Shown: positions 1 through 11,374, numbered from the stretch's first letter. The stretch: DNA of 64,000 nt from Papiliotrema nemorosa (GCA_032158125.1 JASKOT010000005.1:434001-498000), one strand, 5' to 3'. The notes: generated by a model not told the origin, from the letters alone. A program made the numbers and translations.

Positions 1-683
1 CAGAGTCGAGCTCAGCTAGTCAAGATCCCACTTTTTCCCCTCCGCCTGTATCGTCTCCTTCCCCGTCCCCTTCGCCTTTGCCTTCTCCGTCTCCTTCACC
101 CTCTCCATCGCCTCCTCCGTTCCCATCCCCATCACCATCCCCCGTACCCATCTTCTCTCCCTCACCTCAACCTGATCCTCAGCCTCGACCATCCCCTACC
201 CCTGATCCGCCAAAGCCCACAACTTCCACCGAGACATTCGTTTTCACAGACGGCAACACGATCATCGGACAGTTCACTCTGCCCAATCCTCAGCCGACAA
301 GCAGCAAGCAGGATAATCCTCTCGGTGCGCCGGTATTCGGTCCCGATGGGAAGCTGCTTCTGGGATTGCCTCAAGCTACCGCACTCTCTCGTACTCAACT
401 CCAAAATGAGCTTGAGAATGAAGCGGACTCTACCCATTTGGCGGATGAGTATGAAACACCAGATGAGGATGTCTCGTCTCAGATGGTGTCAGAGACGCTC
501 AATGGCGACAAGACTCAGACTCATGGGTCTCTAGGCGGATCGTTGGCTGCACAGACTGGCAAAGAGCCGAAAAAGTGCAATAGAAGACGGATGGTGGATG
601 GTACGATGTCTAAGCGGGAAAGAAATGGGCCACAGAGCCATGCGCGCTTGTCTCGCCGAAGACGGAGCCGGGAGAGGCGGTGA
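1..683 (+). CDS. 3' part of an unrecognised Pro/Ser-rich protein gene
   Basis: An open frame runs in from the window edge (codons start at base 3) and stops at TGA 681-683. The visible part begins with a long Ser-Pro repeat of about 45 residues. A less biased stretch follows with the motif GNTIIGQFTL and a short acidic region, and the last 35 residues are strongly basic (KCNRRR, SRRRRSRERR). The proline-serine run looks like a cell-wall or linker segment, while the basic tail would suit nucleic-acid or acidic-partner binding. I do not recognise a family. The start, upstream exons and any signal peptide lie outside the window. A downstream splice that would remove the basic tail cannot be excluded. 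Confidence 0.5.
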   Translation, partial: ESSSASQDPTFSPPPVSSPSPSPSPLPSPSPSPSPSPPPFPSPSPSPVPIFSPSPQPDPQPRPSPTPDPPKPTTSTETFVFTDGNTIIGQFTLPNPQPTSSKQDNPLGAPVFGPDGKLLLGLPQATALSRTQLQNELENEADSTHLADEYETPDEDVSSQMVSETLNGDKTQTHGSLGGSLAAQTGKEPKKCNRRRMVDGTMSKRERNGPQSHARLSRRRRSRERR

Positions 684-1397
684 CGGTGGTTTCCAAGCAT
701 TGGCTGGTGGTTTCAACTCAGACGCTCTGGTAGCGCTGAAAGCATCCTTCATTGGACTTTTCTTTCTCATTATGAATAACATACATATACCCAGCGGATT
801 CTCTTGCTGTCTCGTGCGAATGAAATTTCGCCCGCCACATCTGAAGCTTTCGCTGAGCACTGTGCTTCCGCGCGCTTCCGATCTGCTGCCTTTTTGCATG
901 TATAGCTCTCCTCCAATGCCTTCAGAGGACTTATTTTCCCCTTGAGATCCCGATTCGCGGATTGTGGCCAATCAAAGGAGGGAGATGAACCAGGATTGCT
1001 CCTGAAAGGTATGCCTCCTAATTCAGTGGTCCCGATTTGTTCCCCCTGTCATTCCATTCATTTCTCCTTTCAATGTACTTGAGACTCCCTGATCTAGCCG
1101 CGCAGATCCTGTCTCAGACAGACCCATCTGTAAGCTTGCTGGTGAAAATTGTTAAAACTAGCAATCTCTCCTGACTATCTGTGGCCGGAATATGAGGGGC
1201 CGAGAATCATTAGCAAGATGTGCTCCTTTATGCCGGGGTTGATGATTGTGAATGTGCGGATACATAAGGCAGTTCCACTCTGCCAGTACCGCCTCTCTCC
1301 AATCTCAACCTCGACCGATTCTCTCTTCCAAAAGCTCGGCGTTGATCGCTCAGTCTGATCCAGAAACCCATCTAAACACCCAAACTTGCCCAACAAA
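684..1397. other. intergenic region
   Basis: This stretch holds the 3' flank of the Pro/Ser-rich gene and the promoter of the secreted-protein gene. Open frames on both strands here are short and mutually overlapping. I see no coding bias, RNA gene or repeat. Confidence 0.5.
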
Positions 1398-2394
1398 ATG
1401 GCGTACACCTCTCTCTTGCTTTCCCTCCTCGCAGCGCTGGTCGCTATCCCTGCTCAGGCTCAAGAACAGCCCGGCCAATGGACCATGAACGCTTCGATCC
1501 CCGAGCAGAATCCCGCCTCTTCCGGCTGTGTCATCCTCGCCCAGCTCACCGAAACGACTACCCCTCCCACGCTCCAAGCCATGTACCCCATCTGTCCCGG
1601 GGGTACCCCCGTTCCCGCTTCTCCAATCACGGGCGCCACTGTCCACTGGCCCATCGCTGCCAATGCGGCTGACGGTTCTGGAGTGAAGAGCAAGATGGTC
1701 ATTTACGGCCAAGTGGTTCACAAGGCCGATCGAACCGATATCAAGATGGCGCAAGCCGGGTGCGTCATGACTGTACCGAGTGACACTGTACAATACCTGC
1801 TCGGTCGAAGTCTGACTTGGAACAATGGCTTGCAGCAACTGTGGGACAATACCGGGAATGGGTTCATCTTGAACAAGGACATGTCCGCCAACTTGCCTTG
1901 GTAAGTGATTCGGTCACGATCAATCTGATATCAGTGTCAAGGATGAGACGCTTCTTCCCGAGGCGCTTTGGCTGCCCGACCCTTACATTGCCAAGGCGGA
2001 CGATGTCATCTGGCAGACTCCGCTACAATTGGCGGTTCCCAAACCGCCAGTCGTGGAGACTTCATCTTCTCAAGCCGTTGTGGGTATCCAAACGCCCACG
2101 TCTTCACCCGGACCGAGCACCTCGCCTTTGTCGACAGCTGTCCAGAAGACCGAATCGTCCTCTCAACCCTCTTCGTCGGCTTCTTCGTCCACCTCGTCCA
2201 GCACCGCGGTGATCGGTGGGGGTCTTGTCGGTATTCAGACTGGCAGCTCCTCCTCTGCTTCTCCGACAGCTTCTCCAGTCGTAGGTACCAACGAGGCCAC
2301 CTGCGCCACCGCGACCGTGACCGAGAGGTACACTACCACTGTCACCGCCACCGTCCAGCCTCAACGACGGGGGCGTTTCAACTTGTACCCCTAA
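1398..2394 (+). CDS. secreted Ser/Thr-rich hypothetical protein
   Basis: Two exons (1398-1900, 1935-2394) join across a 34-nt GTAAGT...CAG intron and keep the frame, giving 320 residues. Residues 1-21 form a clear signal peptide (MAYTSLLLSLLAALVAIPAQ). The mature N-terminal half has spaced cysteines (SSGC, YPIC, QAGC, NLPC) that suggest disulphides. From about residue 210 the chain becomes a Ser/Thr-rich linker, and near the end it contains TVTERYTTTVTAT, a pattern common in fungal wall-associated proteins. The C-terminus (RRGRFNLYP) is not a GPI-anchor signal, so release to the medium or wall is more likely. I do not recognise the N-terminal domain. Confidence 0.75.
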
Positions 2395-2496
2395 GCAGGA
2401 CTCCACTGTTCGTCAATGCTTTTTCGGTAGAGATTGATATACCCCTCTGATAGTCTCTGCTTTCCTTCGTTATAGATCGATGCATCAATATGCCAC

Positions 2497-4442
2497 CTAC
2501 TCGAAGCCGAGACCACTCCTCCTCGACTCGCCCGCGATTCCCGCACCTTGCAATCTGATCCAGGGAAACAAATCCTCCAGGTCTTCGTAGCCGATACTGA
2601 CGTACATGCCGGGATGACCCAAATCCGGAGCGTCCCCTTCCAAAGTCCCACTGGCAGCTGGAGGTATCGCACTATCCCGATCAGGTGGATGGAGCTGTGC
2701 GACCAGTCTAATATCAGCAATCTCCACCCTGGATCACCTACAGCATCGGTCCGACCCATCTCCTTCGACAAACCTGATCTTCATCCCATTCTGACATTTT
2801 TCGTCCGTCTCCGCCCCAAGCTGATTCCGCCGGCGACCAAAGTGATCCAACTCCTTCGTCTTCAATCTCCTCGTGCAACATTCTCCTGTCGCCCCGCAGC
2901 GGTTCGCCATTATCGTTGACCGCTGCTAGGTCGTTTGGGGTATAGTTGGGGTAGTACCTGAACGAGGAGTGCGGTTGAGGCTTGGTGATACGCGGATATG
3001 GCCTGCGTCCGAGGCGTGGCGATGGGGTTCGAGGGGGGGTGAGAGGTTTAATAGACTTTTCGGGAGAAAGTTCAGGGAGAGGCGGCATACTGGGAGTAAG
3101 AGGCAGCGTCATTCGAGGTTCTTCGAACCGAGTTTCGGGAACAGATGTCGAGGATGAGGACTGGGCCCGGGATCGACTGAAAGACCAAGCTCGTCGTCGC
3201 CCATCATCGTCGCGTTCTCGACTGATGACGCGGAAGATGCCGCCTCGCTCATCATCACTTCCAACGCTCGACGTCCTCCGACTTCGACCGGGAAGGACAC
3301 GCGCAAAAGTGCTCAGCAGACCCGGTGATGAGGGCGATACAGGGTGTCCCTCACCCATGCCATAGGTCGTATGAGCGGGCCCTGATGGTGATATAGACCG
3401 CACAAGAGGAAAGTATGCTTCGTTGGAATTGGCCGAGGGGGATACCGCGGCGAGTGGTATCCGTCTGGCCGTAGCATCCGCTTCTTTTGATTCGGGGATG
3501 ATTGGTCGGGCATACGTCGCTTGCGGTATTTCGATGTTGCGCAAAAGGGGTGGATGAAGGAGCAGATGGGCATTGGGATTGATGAAAAGAGATGCTTCAG
3601 CCTGCAAAACGCCAATGGCCAGGATGCGGATATCTTGTAGGTGAAGCACTACTCGGACATGGGTGGCTTGGTTGGCAAAGTTGTTTTGATGTCTGATTGT
3701 CAGTTACACTTATCTGATGACTCACTTGAACTCATCGTAAATTTCATATGGGTCGAATGTGCGCGAGTATATCCTGTTGATACTGGCCGATCCGTTTCGA
3801 TGCAGTGTCACGAAGCGCTATGTTGTCAGACATTGCAGCACCAGGCGGTCAGCCGAACACACCGTCCAAGAGTCTTCGTGAGCACAACCGACGAATCTAT
3901 GCTCCAATCTGCCAAGCAGCCTCAGAAATACCGCTCTCCACGTATCGCCTTCTCCCTTGAATCTCCTCCATGATCTCAAGAAGCGACGCTCAAACGCCTC
4001 TCTCCATACCGCTTCTGTCCATCGACCAAACTGAAGATGCTCTAGGATCCATCTTGGTCTGGCTCGAGCCAGGAGGTCGATGAATGACCTCCCGGAATCA
4101 TCCGGGACATAGAGCGTCAAAGATGGAAGGCGAGCCAAGAGGGGCGGGTAAGCATCGGAAGAGGCGAGTAGGGACCGTATGGTCTGAGGGATTGGAGAAA
4201 ACGAAGATCGAGTGAGTAGTAGAAGCGCAGGATGCGAGGAAAGAAAAGATAGCTGGTCGTACAGCGACAGATTACTGGATGATCAGCGATGGCCACACGA
4301 TCTTGGTGATAGGTGCCGACCATGCGATCTGCGACAGCACTTCTCCTGGTAGATCGAGCAGTGAAGAGCTCTGTATGTCCAGCGCTCCAGCTGAAAATCT
4401 TGAAGAGGGCTCGGGGGATGATCTCGATTCCTGATCTGCCAT
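2497..4442 (-). CDS. F-box domain protein
   Basis: Five exons (4442-4321, 4274-3863, 3817-3726, 3692-2774, 2694-2497) join in frame to 580 residues. An F-box starts near residue 29 (LLDLPGEVLSQIA, then LSLYDQLSFLSSHPALLLL), which in this family binds Skp1 in SCF ubiquitin ligases. Residues about 75-190 are rich in Leu/Trp/Arg and could be substrate-binding helices. The centre (about 280-430) is Ser/Arg/Pro-rich with many SP/TP sites, as in phospho-regulated linkers. A conserved-looking tail (GHPGMYVSIGYEDLEDLF) follows the last intron, which is 79 nt with a CTGAT branch site. Intron 1 has a weak GTCGGC donor but restores the F-box frame. The start lies 215 bp from the PAM17 start on the other strand, so the two probably share a promoter. 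The substrate cannot be told from sequence. Confidence 0.75.
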
Positions 4443-4657
4443 CGTAAACGACGTTCGACAGGCAGAGCCCACAACCAGAGATGACAGTTGTCCAATGTGG
4501 ATGTGGTCGATATGGAGCTAGACGTGTGCGGATGACTTGGTTCTTGGTGTGGGGACCCCAATCCATAACCTCACCTCGCCACCCAAAGGTCAAGTTGTCT
4601 TTCAACGGATCAGAGATTTCCTTCTACACCTTCTACACCTTCTCCAGCGGCTTCGAT

Positions 4658-5521
4658 ATGGTCAGGCCAATCATAGCATCAGCCTCCAAGGCTATCACCA
4701 GACCGACCACAGTCATCGCGTCCCGATCAGCAAGTACATCTACCCCCGCCACACATGGAACTGCTTTACCGTCAGGACTTCCCCTCACTTGGCCCGCATA
4801 CCTCTCCATGAGGAGACAGAGGAGGTTATGGTCGACCATGTTTACGATTCCTACCACTTTGACCGGGTTGACCCTCGGTGGAGGTTACTTTTCGAGCATC
4901 GAGGCGGACCCATCGCAGCTCATCATGGGGATGGAGCCAATGTGAGCAGACTCCTTGGTCAAACGATACGAGTTGCGGATACGGACTGATCATCAGGATC
5001 GTCTATGGTTGCGCGACGTGAGTACAATTCGATCATTGTAGATTTCTGCTGACTCGGCTAAAGAGTGGGCTGCATGGGTGAGTCGTACACTCTATCCTCG
5101 CTCTCGACTGACAAAGACAGCTCTTGGATATCTGATCGGTCCTACCATCGGCTCATCCATCTTCTCCCTCACTCACCCATCGCTCTCTCGAGGTGACCCT
5201 GCTCCACTCGAGGTTATGGACAGAGAATTCTTCTCCAGGATATCAAAGCGACGCGGTGATCCATCGTTCCAGAGTGTGAACAATCCCGCACCAGACTTTT
5301 ACGGCGAAAAGGTAAGCGTCTCATTGTCGTGCATTGCCAGTATACTGATCTCACTTTTCTTCCTCTCCTCTCGACTCTACTACAACTCATTGTTTCCCTC
5401 TCGCTTGTCGTCGACCTTGCGATGGACTCAGATTGTCTCCCTGTCGTCATATCGAAGGTGGCTGAGAGATCAAGCTGCCTATAATCGCAAGGCAATGCAT
5501 GGTGTCCCCGATGGCGAGTAG
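4658..5521 (+). CDS. PAM17: presequence translocase-associated motor subunit Pam17
   Basis: Exons 4658-4941, 4997-5017, 5064-5077, 5121-5311 and 5432-5521 give 199 residues, the usual size. Pam17 is an inner-membrane subunit of the TIM23 import motor. The N-terminus is a Ser/Thr/Arg mitochondrial presequence. Family signatures follow: LTWPAYLSMRR, IPTTLTGLTLGGGYF (first membrane span), EADPSQLIMG, then a second span ending LIGPTIGSSIF, then MDREFF and the C-terminal YRRWLRDQAAYNRKAM. Two exons are tiny (21 and 14 nt), yet skipping either would break the second membrane span, which supports them. Confidence 0.92.
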
Positions 5522-5823
5522 GCTAGGGCTTCGATCACCCGTAATCTCAATGCACCTATCAGTCTATCCATTGCAGCTGCTAACAAGGTCGGGTACTGTT
5601 ACTATAGGCGCGTGAACTGCTGTCCGAATGGGTTAGGCGTGCACTCTTCACACTGGAATTGCTTCATGGTGATTGGATGTCGGCGAAGTCCGGTCGCAGA
5701 TTTGCCACCCATTTCCCGAAGTGTCCCGACACCACCTCGCCTCGTCGATCGACACTTCTTCATCGACCTAATTCTAGTCTGTCACATCTCTCGTCTCTAG
5801 TCACCACTCTGTCTCCTTCCACC
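5522..5823. other. intergenic, SDH2 promoter region
   Basis: This sits between the PAM17 stop and the SDH2 start. The last 60 bases are pyrimidine-rich, as expected for a 5' leader. No gene is supported. Confidence 0.4.
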
Positions 5824-6934
5824 ATGATCAGGCCAGCGACACTCAGGTCTATCGCAGCGAGCACCTCTCGACAACCCATCCGTACCATTTCCACCTCCGC
5901 CCCCGCCCTCTTTGCGCAACCCAGCGATGCAGAGGCACCAGCAGCCGGCAAGGCGCCCAACATGAAGGAGTTCAAGATCTACCGATGGGTGAGTTGGTGC
6001 GTTTGCGATGGAACGTAGCTGACCGCGTCTCTCTTGATCATCTCTATCACGCGACTATCACTTGTCATTTGCACATATAGAACCCAGACACACCGACAGA
6101 AAAGCCAAAGCTGCAATCTTACCACGTCGATCTCTCTCAATGCGGTCCGATGATGCTCGACGCTTTGGTCAGTGGCTCTATGCTACCGTGTATTGGCCCT
6201 TCTGACAATCCAGATCAAGATCAAAAACGAGACTGACCCGACTCTCACTTTCCGCAGATCGTGCCGCGAGGGAATCTGCGGATCATGTGCGATGAACATT
6301 GACGGTGTCAACACTTTGGCTTGTCTCAGTCGAATCCCCAAGGACACCAAACCCTCTAAAATCTACCCCCTTCCTCACAGTGCGTTGCGTCTTACCGCTA
6401 CCTCGAACAAGAGCTGATTTACAGTGTACATTGTCAAAGACCTCGTTCCTGACCTCACCAACTTTTACAAGCAATACAAGTCGATCGAGCCTTTCTTGAA
6501 GAACGACAACCCACCCGCGCAGGGAGAATTCTTGCAATCGCAAGAGGATCGAAAGAAGCTCGACGGCATGTACGAGTGTATCCTCTGCGCTTGTTGCTCG
6601 ACGTCTTGCCCTTCGGTATGTCATCACGGTCCTGGTGTGGCGACGTTTGCTAACGTGTAGTACTGGTGGAACCAAGATCAATACCTCGGCCCGGCAGTGT
6701 TGATGCAGGCTTACCGATGGATGGCCGACTCGCGTGATTCATACGGCGAGCAACGAAAGGAGAAGATGCAGAATTCCATGTCGCTGTACCGATGTCACAC
6801 CATCTTCAACGTGAGTCGACCATTAACCGAGCCGGCTCTTGATCTGACTGTAGTGCTCGCGAACGTGTCCCAAAGGTCTGAACCCGGCGATGGCAATCGC
6901 AAAGATGAAGCTGGAGATGGCGAGGGATCAATAG
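5824..6934 (+). CDS. SDH2: succinate dehydrogenase iron-sulfur subunit
   Basis: Six exons (5824-5988, 6081-6167, 6214-6379, 6425-6615, 6661-6810, 6854-6934) give 279 residues. This is the respiratory complex II subunit that passes electrons from FAD to ubiquinone. A presequence of about 40 residues precedes the 2Fe-2S domain ([13 protein letters not shown]...LAC). The 4Fe-4S motif ([13 protein letters not shown]) and the 3Fe-4S motif ([17 protein letters not shown]) follow. The quinone-site Trp pair (YWWN) and the His of CHTIFNC are present. Carboxamide fungicides select changes at that His in other fungi, so the wild-type residue is seen here. All splice junctions fall cleanly between conserved motifs. 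Confidence 0.96.
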
Positions 6935-7116
6935 GTCACGGACGAGTCGGTCATGTCGTTTGTTCTTCTTCCTACTGTGGGGTCTTTTCCGCCTCGATCC
7001 ATGTCTGTATGCATACTCGATCAAGTCAAGCAGCACGTGTGACGTAGGTTGCCTGGCAAGATGCAATTGTCGACGTGGATTTGCACGAATTACACTCGTG
7101 TCATTTTCTGAATACA

Positions 7117-8097
7117 CTATTCTCTATGTCTTCTCCCTCTGGTCTCGTAAAACTCCCGCTCCTTGTCATTCGCCGCCCGCCGCACATCCTCTTTCGTGGT
7201 CTCCTCTGTATAGTGACTTCGATCCGGTTGGAACAATCCGGGAGTTCGATAATGCTCTGTCATTGGGTCATTGGGATTTTGACGTTCGTAGGACACAGAT
7301 TCAAGGATGATCTGCCGAGTGTCAGCTCTGGACAATGGAGCTATGCTATGGTTTCACTTCGGCCACAGGTCTACCTGCTCTGACGCCTTCAACGTACTGA
7401 TGCAGATATCCCGGTACAATACCTCGCACGTGTTTGCCTTTGTACAGAGGAGCCAATACCCAAGCAATCCGACTGGAGCCGTTCGACAACTGTTTGGTCT
7501 GGCAATCAGCCACAATCAACCCTGGACATGGTGCTCACTGAAACTCCACATCAATTCCCCGATGTATCTTACGATACTCCCTCTCTCGATTCTTATACGC
7601 CTGCTCCTCTGCCTCGATATCCGCTTGCGAGGGTGTATTGTCCTAGAGAGCCTTTCTCCACACAACCAACGCGTTGGGCCCGAGCGAGTCGGATGCCTTT
7701 TTCGCAGCCATAGGTAGTGCTTTTTTGTGTAATTCGTTGAGTGATTTAATTCTTTGAGTAATTCAAAGACCTCGTGTCCCGTGAATGCCTTGGCCTTTCG
7801 CAAAGCATCCCGGGCTTTAATGGCAGTGATTGATAGGGCGTCGGAATCTTCGGCGAGGTCCAGTGTCCCCACAGGACGGGACAAAGAGCGGGGATTCCTA
7901 GCCTCCTCAGTCGATTCACGACCCCTGACCTCTTCCACTGTCTGTCCACCAACGATCCATCCACCGTCGACTTGATGACCTCCTTGTAGGCGTCGATCAG
8001 TTGTTCTCGGATCATCGACTTGGCATTCGCGACGAATTCGCCGTCCAAGTCGATGAGATCGAAGTCTTCCGAGATCCGCCGCACGCCGATTTTGCAA
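7117..8097 (-). pseudogene. decayed paralog of the ubiquitin-like fusion gene at 11375-13022
   Basis: Reading the minus strand from 8097, three frames in turn match the intact gene. The block LIDLDGEFVANAKSM...STVDGSLVDR is nearly identical. A frameshift near 7940 follows, then EEVRGRESTEEA matches in the next frame. A second shift lies near 7735 and an in-frame TAG at 7643-7645. After a GTGAGC...CAG intron at the same place as intron 3 of the intact gene, the next exon matches (PN....AP.G...YW), with a one-base loss near 7453 before APLYKGK. The reading ends near 7117 with a weaker match around MTEHYRTP. No ubiquitin-like part is visible upstream, and the C-terminal part is missing where SDH2 begins. 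The middle segment (about 7640-7910) has extra sequence absent from the intact copy, so this was a diverged family member. Confidence 0.7.
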
Positions 8098-8100
8098 CCA

Positions 8101-8988
8101 TTGGCTGCAATGTTGAACGAGGAGCTCGTACTCCGGACCTCATCTCAGTTCGTTGCAGTTCAGCAATCGCGTGCGTTTATAATCAAATGTCCATAGTAGG
8201 AACCTCCTTGATTACCCGAGCTCCCTTGGCTGCCCATACATCTTTGATTACCCGTGCGACTTTGCACGATCATCCTGGACGGGCGCATCGTTGATAGGTG
8301 TCACCTCAAGGCTCCCCGCGGCAGCGGTCCCAAGAGGTCATTGAAACCCTGGGGGTTGAGCATTATCTGGAGGGTAACGTCAGTACCACAGCTTCTAATG
8401 ACATCCGAGTGAAGAGCTCAAAATGTGTATATCTATATAGCATGACGCAGTCTGTAGAGAGCCCATCAGCCCACTCTTTTTGGGGTTGCTGGATTGCGAG
8501 GTATGTTGCAACCGGGAGGCTGGTGTTAATATGAACAAGAGGCGTCTTGACCCCGCCTTCGAGTCGGCCCTTCAATGGACATTCCTCCCCGGAAAAGCTG
8601 CAGGCTCGTGTCGTTTGCCGCCCCCGTGATAGCAGCGATGCGACAAGATAAGAACGAGATCTAAAAGGCGAGGCGTGCATGCGAATGCTAGGTAAATCAC
8701 TGCCGGCACAGTCGTGATGAAAAGTCGTTAGGAAGAGTTGTCATCGATCGCGTACACATACAACGCCCGCAATCCTTCGCATTTGAGATCACTGTCCACC
8801 AGGAGTATGCAGGAATCAAGGCTGACCGGTTTGCCGCATTAACAAGTTGACAATCGATCAGGCAGCAGCGAGATTGTGGTAGGAAGCGATTTTGCGTTTC
8901 AGCCGTTTCCGACAGACTCTGGCATTAAAACGTTGCCGTTCAAGCAGAACGTTGAGTCTCACAGAGCTCTACATCGGAACACCTGATC
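8101..8988. other. intergenic between pseudogene and left inverted-repeat arm
   Basis: No ORF here resembles a gene. Short copies of GATTACCCG occur at about 8210-8250. The ubiquitin-like part of the pseudogene would be expected here but is not recognisable. Confidence 0.35.
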
Positions 8989-9270
8989 TGATCAAGTCGA
9001 CGGGCGATGCAAGAGCAACGGAACCGGAATGAGAGCTGAGATGAAAAGATATTCAGCAAAAAGCAAAATATAAACTGCTTCTTAGCCGACTTGAACGACT
9101 GACCTCGTCATTGCAACCAAACGATTACGTAATTACTAGTGACGCGCTCTACCACTGAGCTAAAGAAGCCCTTTTTTTGATTAGGGGGGTATCCATGACA
9201 ACTCAGCCATCAACGTACTACACACAAAATGCAAAGGCGTCCACCCTCTGAAGGCTTTCTTCATAGTCTA
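8989..9270. repeat. left arm of a 281-bp near-perfect inverted repeat
   Basis: These 282 bases are the reverse complement of 13020-13300. The only difference I see is one base in the run next to the tRNA (CTAATC against CTATC). The arm holds one tRNA-Thr gene. The outer limit is sharp: both arms end at TCGACTTGATCA and the flanks then differ completely. Confidence 0.9.
9077..9169 (-). tRNA. tRNA-Thr (anticodon AGT), left copy
   Basis: This is a 93-nt gene identical to the copy at 13120-13212. The acceptor stem GCTTCTT/AAGAAGC, D-arm GCTC/GAGC, anticodon stem CGTCA/TGACG and T-arm AGTCG/CGGCT all pair. The anticodon loop CTAGTAA reads AGT, interrupted after position 37 by a 22-nt intron. The discriminator base is A. 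A run of four T follows within about 10 bases, as a pol III stop. Confidence 0.88.
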
Positions 9271-9450
9271 CTAGATATAGGCGAGCCCTTCTGGATCCTC
9301 AGCCCCAGTCCACTTCGACTTGTCTGGCACAATGTCCCGCTGAGCCTTAGCAAGGATAGGAAGGGAGGAGCAGGCATTGCACTAGGATCTCAAATCCATG
9401 AGCATTTCCACTTGGCGATTGTCAGGGGTGACACTTTGAGGTAGCCGAGG
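9271..9450 (-). other. possible coding remnant abutting the left repeat arm
   Basis: On the minus strand an open frame of about 38 codons (LAKAQRDIVPDKSKW...EGLAYI) ends in TAG just before the repeat arm. The right arm likewise begins at the stop codon of the ubiquitin-like gene. This could be the C-terminus of a lost paralog, but similarity to the intact C-terminus is marginal. Confidence 0.2.
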
Positions 9451-9479
9451 ACCAGTCTAAGGACAAGCGAAGATCGCTG

Positions 9480-10110
9480 ACAAACAAGAAACTTTGAAGA
9501 ACTTAGGTTCTTTACTGATTCTTATTGTTTTGCCACCGCTTCTTATTGTTCTTGCCCGACGCAAGACCATCCTTATTGTCTCCGAAACAACGGCAAAGTT
9601 CGGCACCATCGGCTGAAGAGCGAACAAAAAGGATCCAAAGTTATTCGCGCAAGAGTGCCTATTGTTCGTCTCGAACAAGAGGGAACTTCGACGATACAAC
9701 AATAAGGTCGGATAGTGGACGCATGGGTCGGGCAACGAAAGGAGTCTTTTGAATGAGGTATAAAGATGAGTCGTCAAAGATCAAGGATCCCCAGCGATCC
9801 TCGATTAGCAGTCACTGGTAGATACTCGTAGTTGATATCCTCGCCTACATTGTCTTTTGATTTACTCGTACTTTGGTTGAGTTAGTTGATCTTATCCTAC
9901 GTTGTTGGCTACTCTCAGTCCCCAACGACCTTCGACCAGTTTCGACCAACTTCCTTTAGGTTAGGGCCAATCCAGGATAGGATCAACCCCACGCTTCTGA
10001 CATCGAACTACTCTAGGATGAAAGAATGCAAGATAGCTATGAAGAGTATAGCTCAGAGTAATAATAAGAGTGAGAATAAGAGTAAGAGGGAGAATAAGAT
10101 AATTTGATCC
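9480..10110 (+). mobile_element. possible copia-like LTR and gag-start remnant
   Basis: The block has a TATAAAG box near 9760, repeated TTATTGT/ACAATAA motifs and an AT-rich end. A short frame from about 9886 includes LLTSNYSRMKECKIAMKSI, which resembles the start of Ty1/copia Gag (NY..W...M). It stops after 73 codons in a low-complexity AATAAGAG tract. I see no intact LTR pair, primer-binding site, integrase or reverse transcriptase. Confidence 0.25.
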
Positions 10111-10159
10111 TTGGGGAGAGAATACGTCTCTACCCCCTGTCCTTATATACTTCTACGCC

Positions 10160-10390
10160 TACCCCATTATGGGTTACACTGGTCCCATAATTCCCAGAGG
10201 TTGCCAGGCTGGTATTGGTATCATTATGGGGTTGGCAATTGTGCTGGGGTCCAGGTAGACCAGACTAGTACCATACTGGGTTTGGCGAGATTTGGGATGG
10301 GGCCATTATGGGTTCATGGTGGGGTCAGGGCGGACCCATCTTGGGGTATGTTTGGAATGGGGTGACCTGGTCCCATTATGGGTTCGACTG
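10160..10390. repeat. degenerate CATTATGGG repeat cluster
   Basis: CATTATGGG occurs four times (about 10164, 10222, 10304, 10374) at 58-81 bp spacing within a G-rich tract that also has many TGGGG and GGTCC words. It looks like an eroded minisatellite. No coding role is supported. Confidence 0.4.
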
Positions 10391-11374
10391 GGGTTGGTCT
10401 GGGTTCGGTATGAGGTTCGATGGTTTTGATATGGGGGAGTTACGGCACGGTATGGCAATTGGTAGGTGTGTGCATGTCAGGTCGTAACACGGAAAGAGGA
10501 AGGAAAGGTGGTAAGTTATAGAGTGGGGACAGGTATAGACGGTGGCAAATTGTTTTCCGCACGGTCCTCCAGTCTCAGGTGTGGTTGACGTGGATGGCAG
10601 GGAGGAGGAAGAAGTGGTGAAGAGGCATCAGATACCGGTATAGCAGATGATATGTCATTTGCGTGACGTGGCCGGAGGTATCACTCTTTGCGCGGTGCTC
10701 TCCCGGCGGTCCCCCACCTCTTTGAAATTGAGCGATGTGATTTGATCATGGACCCAGGCAGGTTTCAGCTGTTGATCTCACATGATTGTTCCTCCGTGCA
10801 CACTAGGCAGCTGTCTTGGTTGGCGGCCACACTGAATATCTTGCTGGCAGGAGGTTGCCAAGTGAGCGCGCTTGCTGGGTGCGGATGGACAAATAGGACG
10901 GACGGGAGCGCGGTAGTCGGAGACGAGCGGGGACGCGATCGGTTGAATATGAAGTCTCGAGCAGGAAGGGATGCAGCGAACCGAAATGAGGACTGTTCCA
11001 TTGACACTGACTAGGGTCGAGTGGGAGATTGTCACTTCGACTTTTGCGAGAGATGTGGTCAGAGTTGATGAGTGCACGACCACAGCAGATCGTAGATGGG
11101 TGGCAATTTATGACCCCAAAACGGTAATTCTGCCTCAGACCGTTCGGCGTGTTTCATATTGGATTCAATCGTCCCCGCCGTCGATGCATTGACAGAGCGG
11201 TCGGTTTAGTAACTTACCACCAGCGATGGAAGATCTTGGCGCTCTATCATTTGACTCTCTCACCGCACGTCCATCCCCTTCCCAACCGGTCTTTCAACCC
11301 ATCGACACATTGAATCTTTGAGCCTATTGAACAATGAGCGCTTTCCCGAACATTCAAACGTAGGATCACCAGTC
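10391..11374. other. intergenic upstream of the ubiquitin-like fusion gene
   Basis: Several short frames overlap on both strands without family resemblance. The last 130 bases hold the likely leader of the downstream gene, including an out-of-frame ATG at 11335 followed by a short frame ending at 11364. Confidence 0.4.

Noticed and set aside
7516..8097. A 193-codon minus-strand ORF as an intact gene
   Set aside because: It is one frame of the decayed paralog. Matches to the intact family move between frames, so the long frame is not the product.
10688..11014. A 108-codon plus-strand ORF upstream of the ubiquitin-like gene
   Set aside because: Two minus-strand frames of similar length overlap it and none has protein character.
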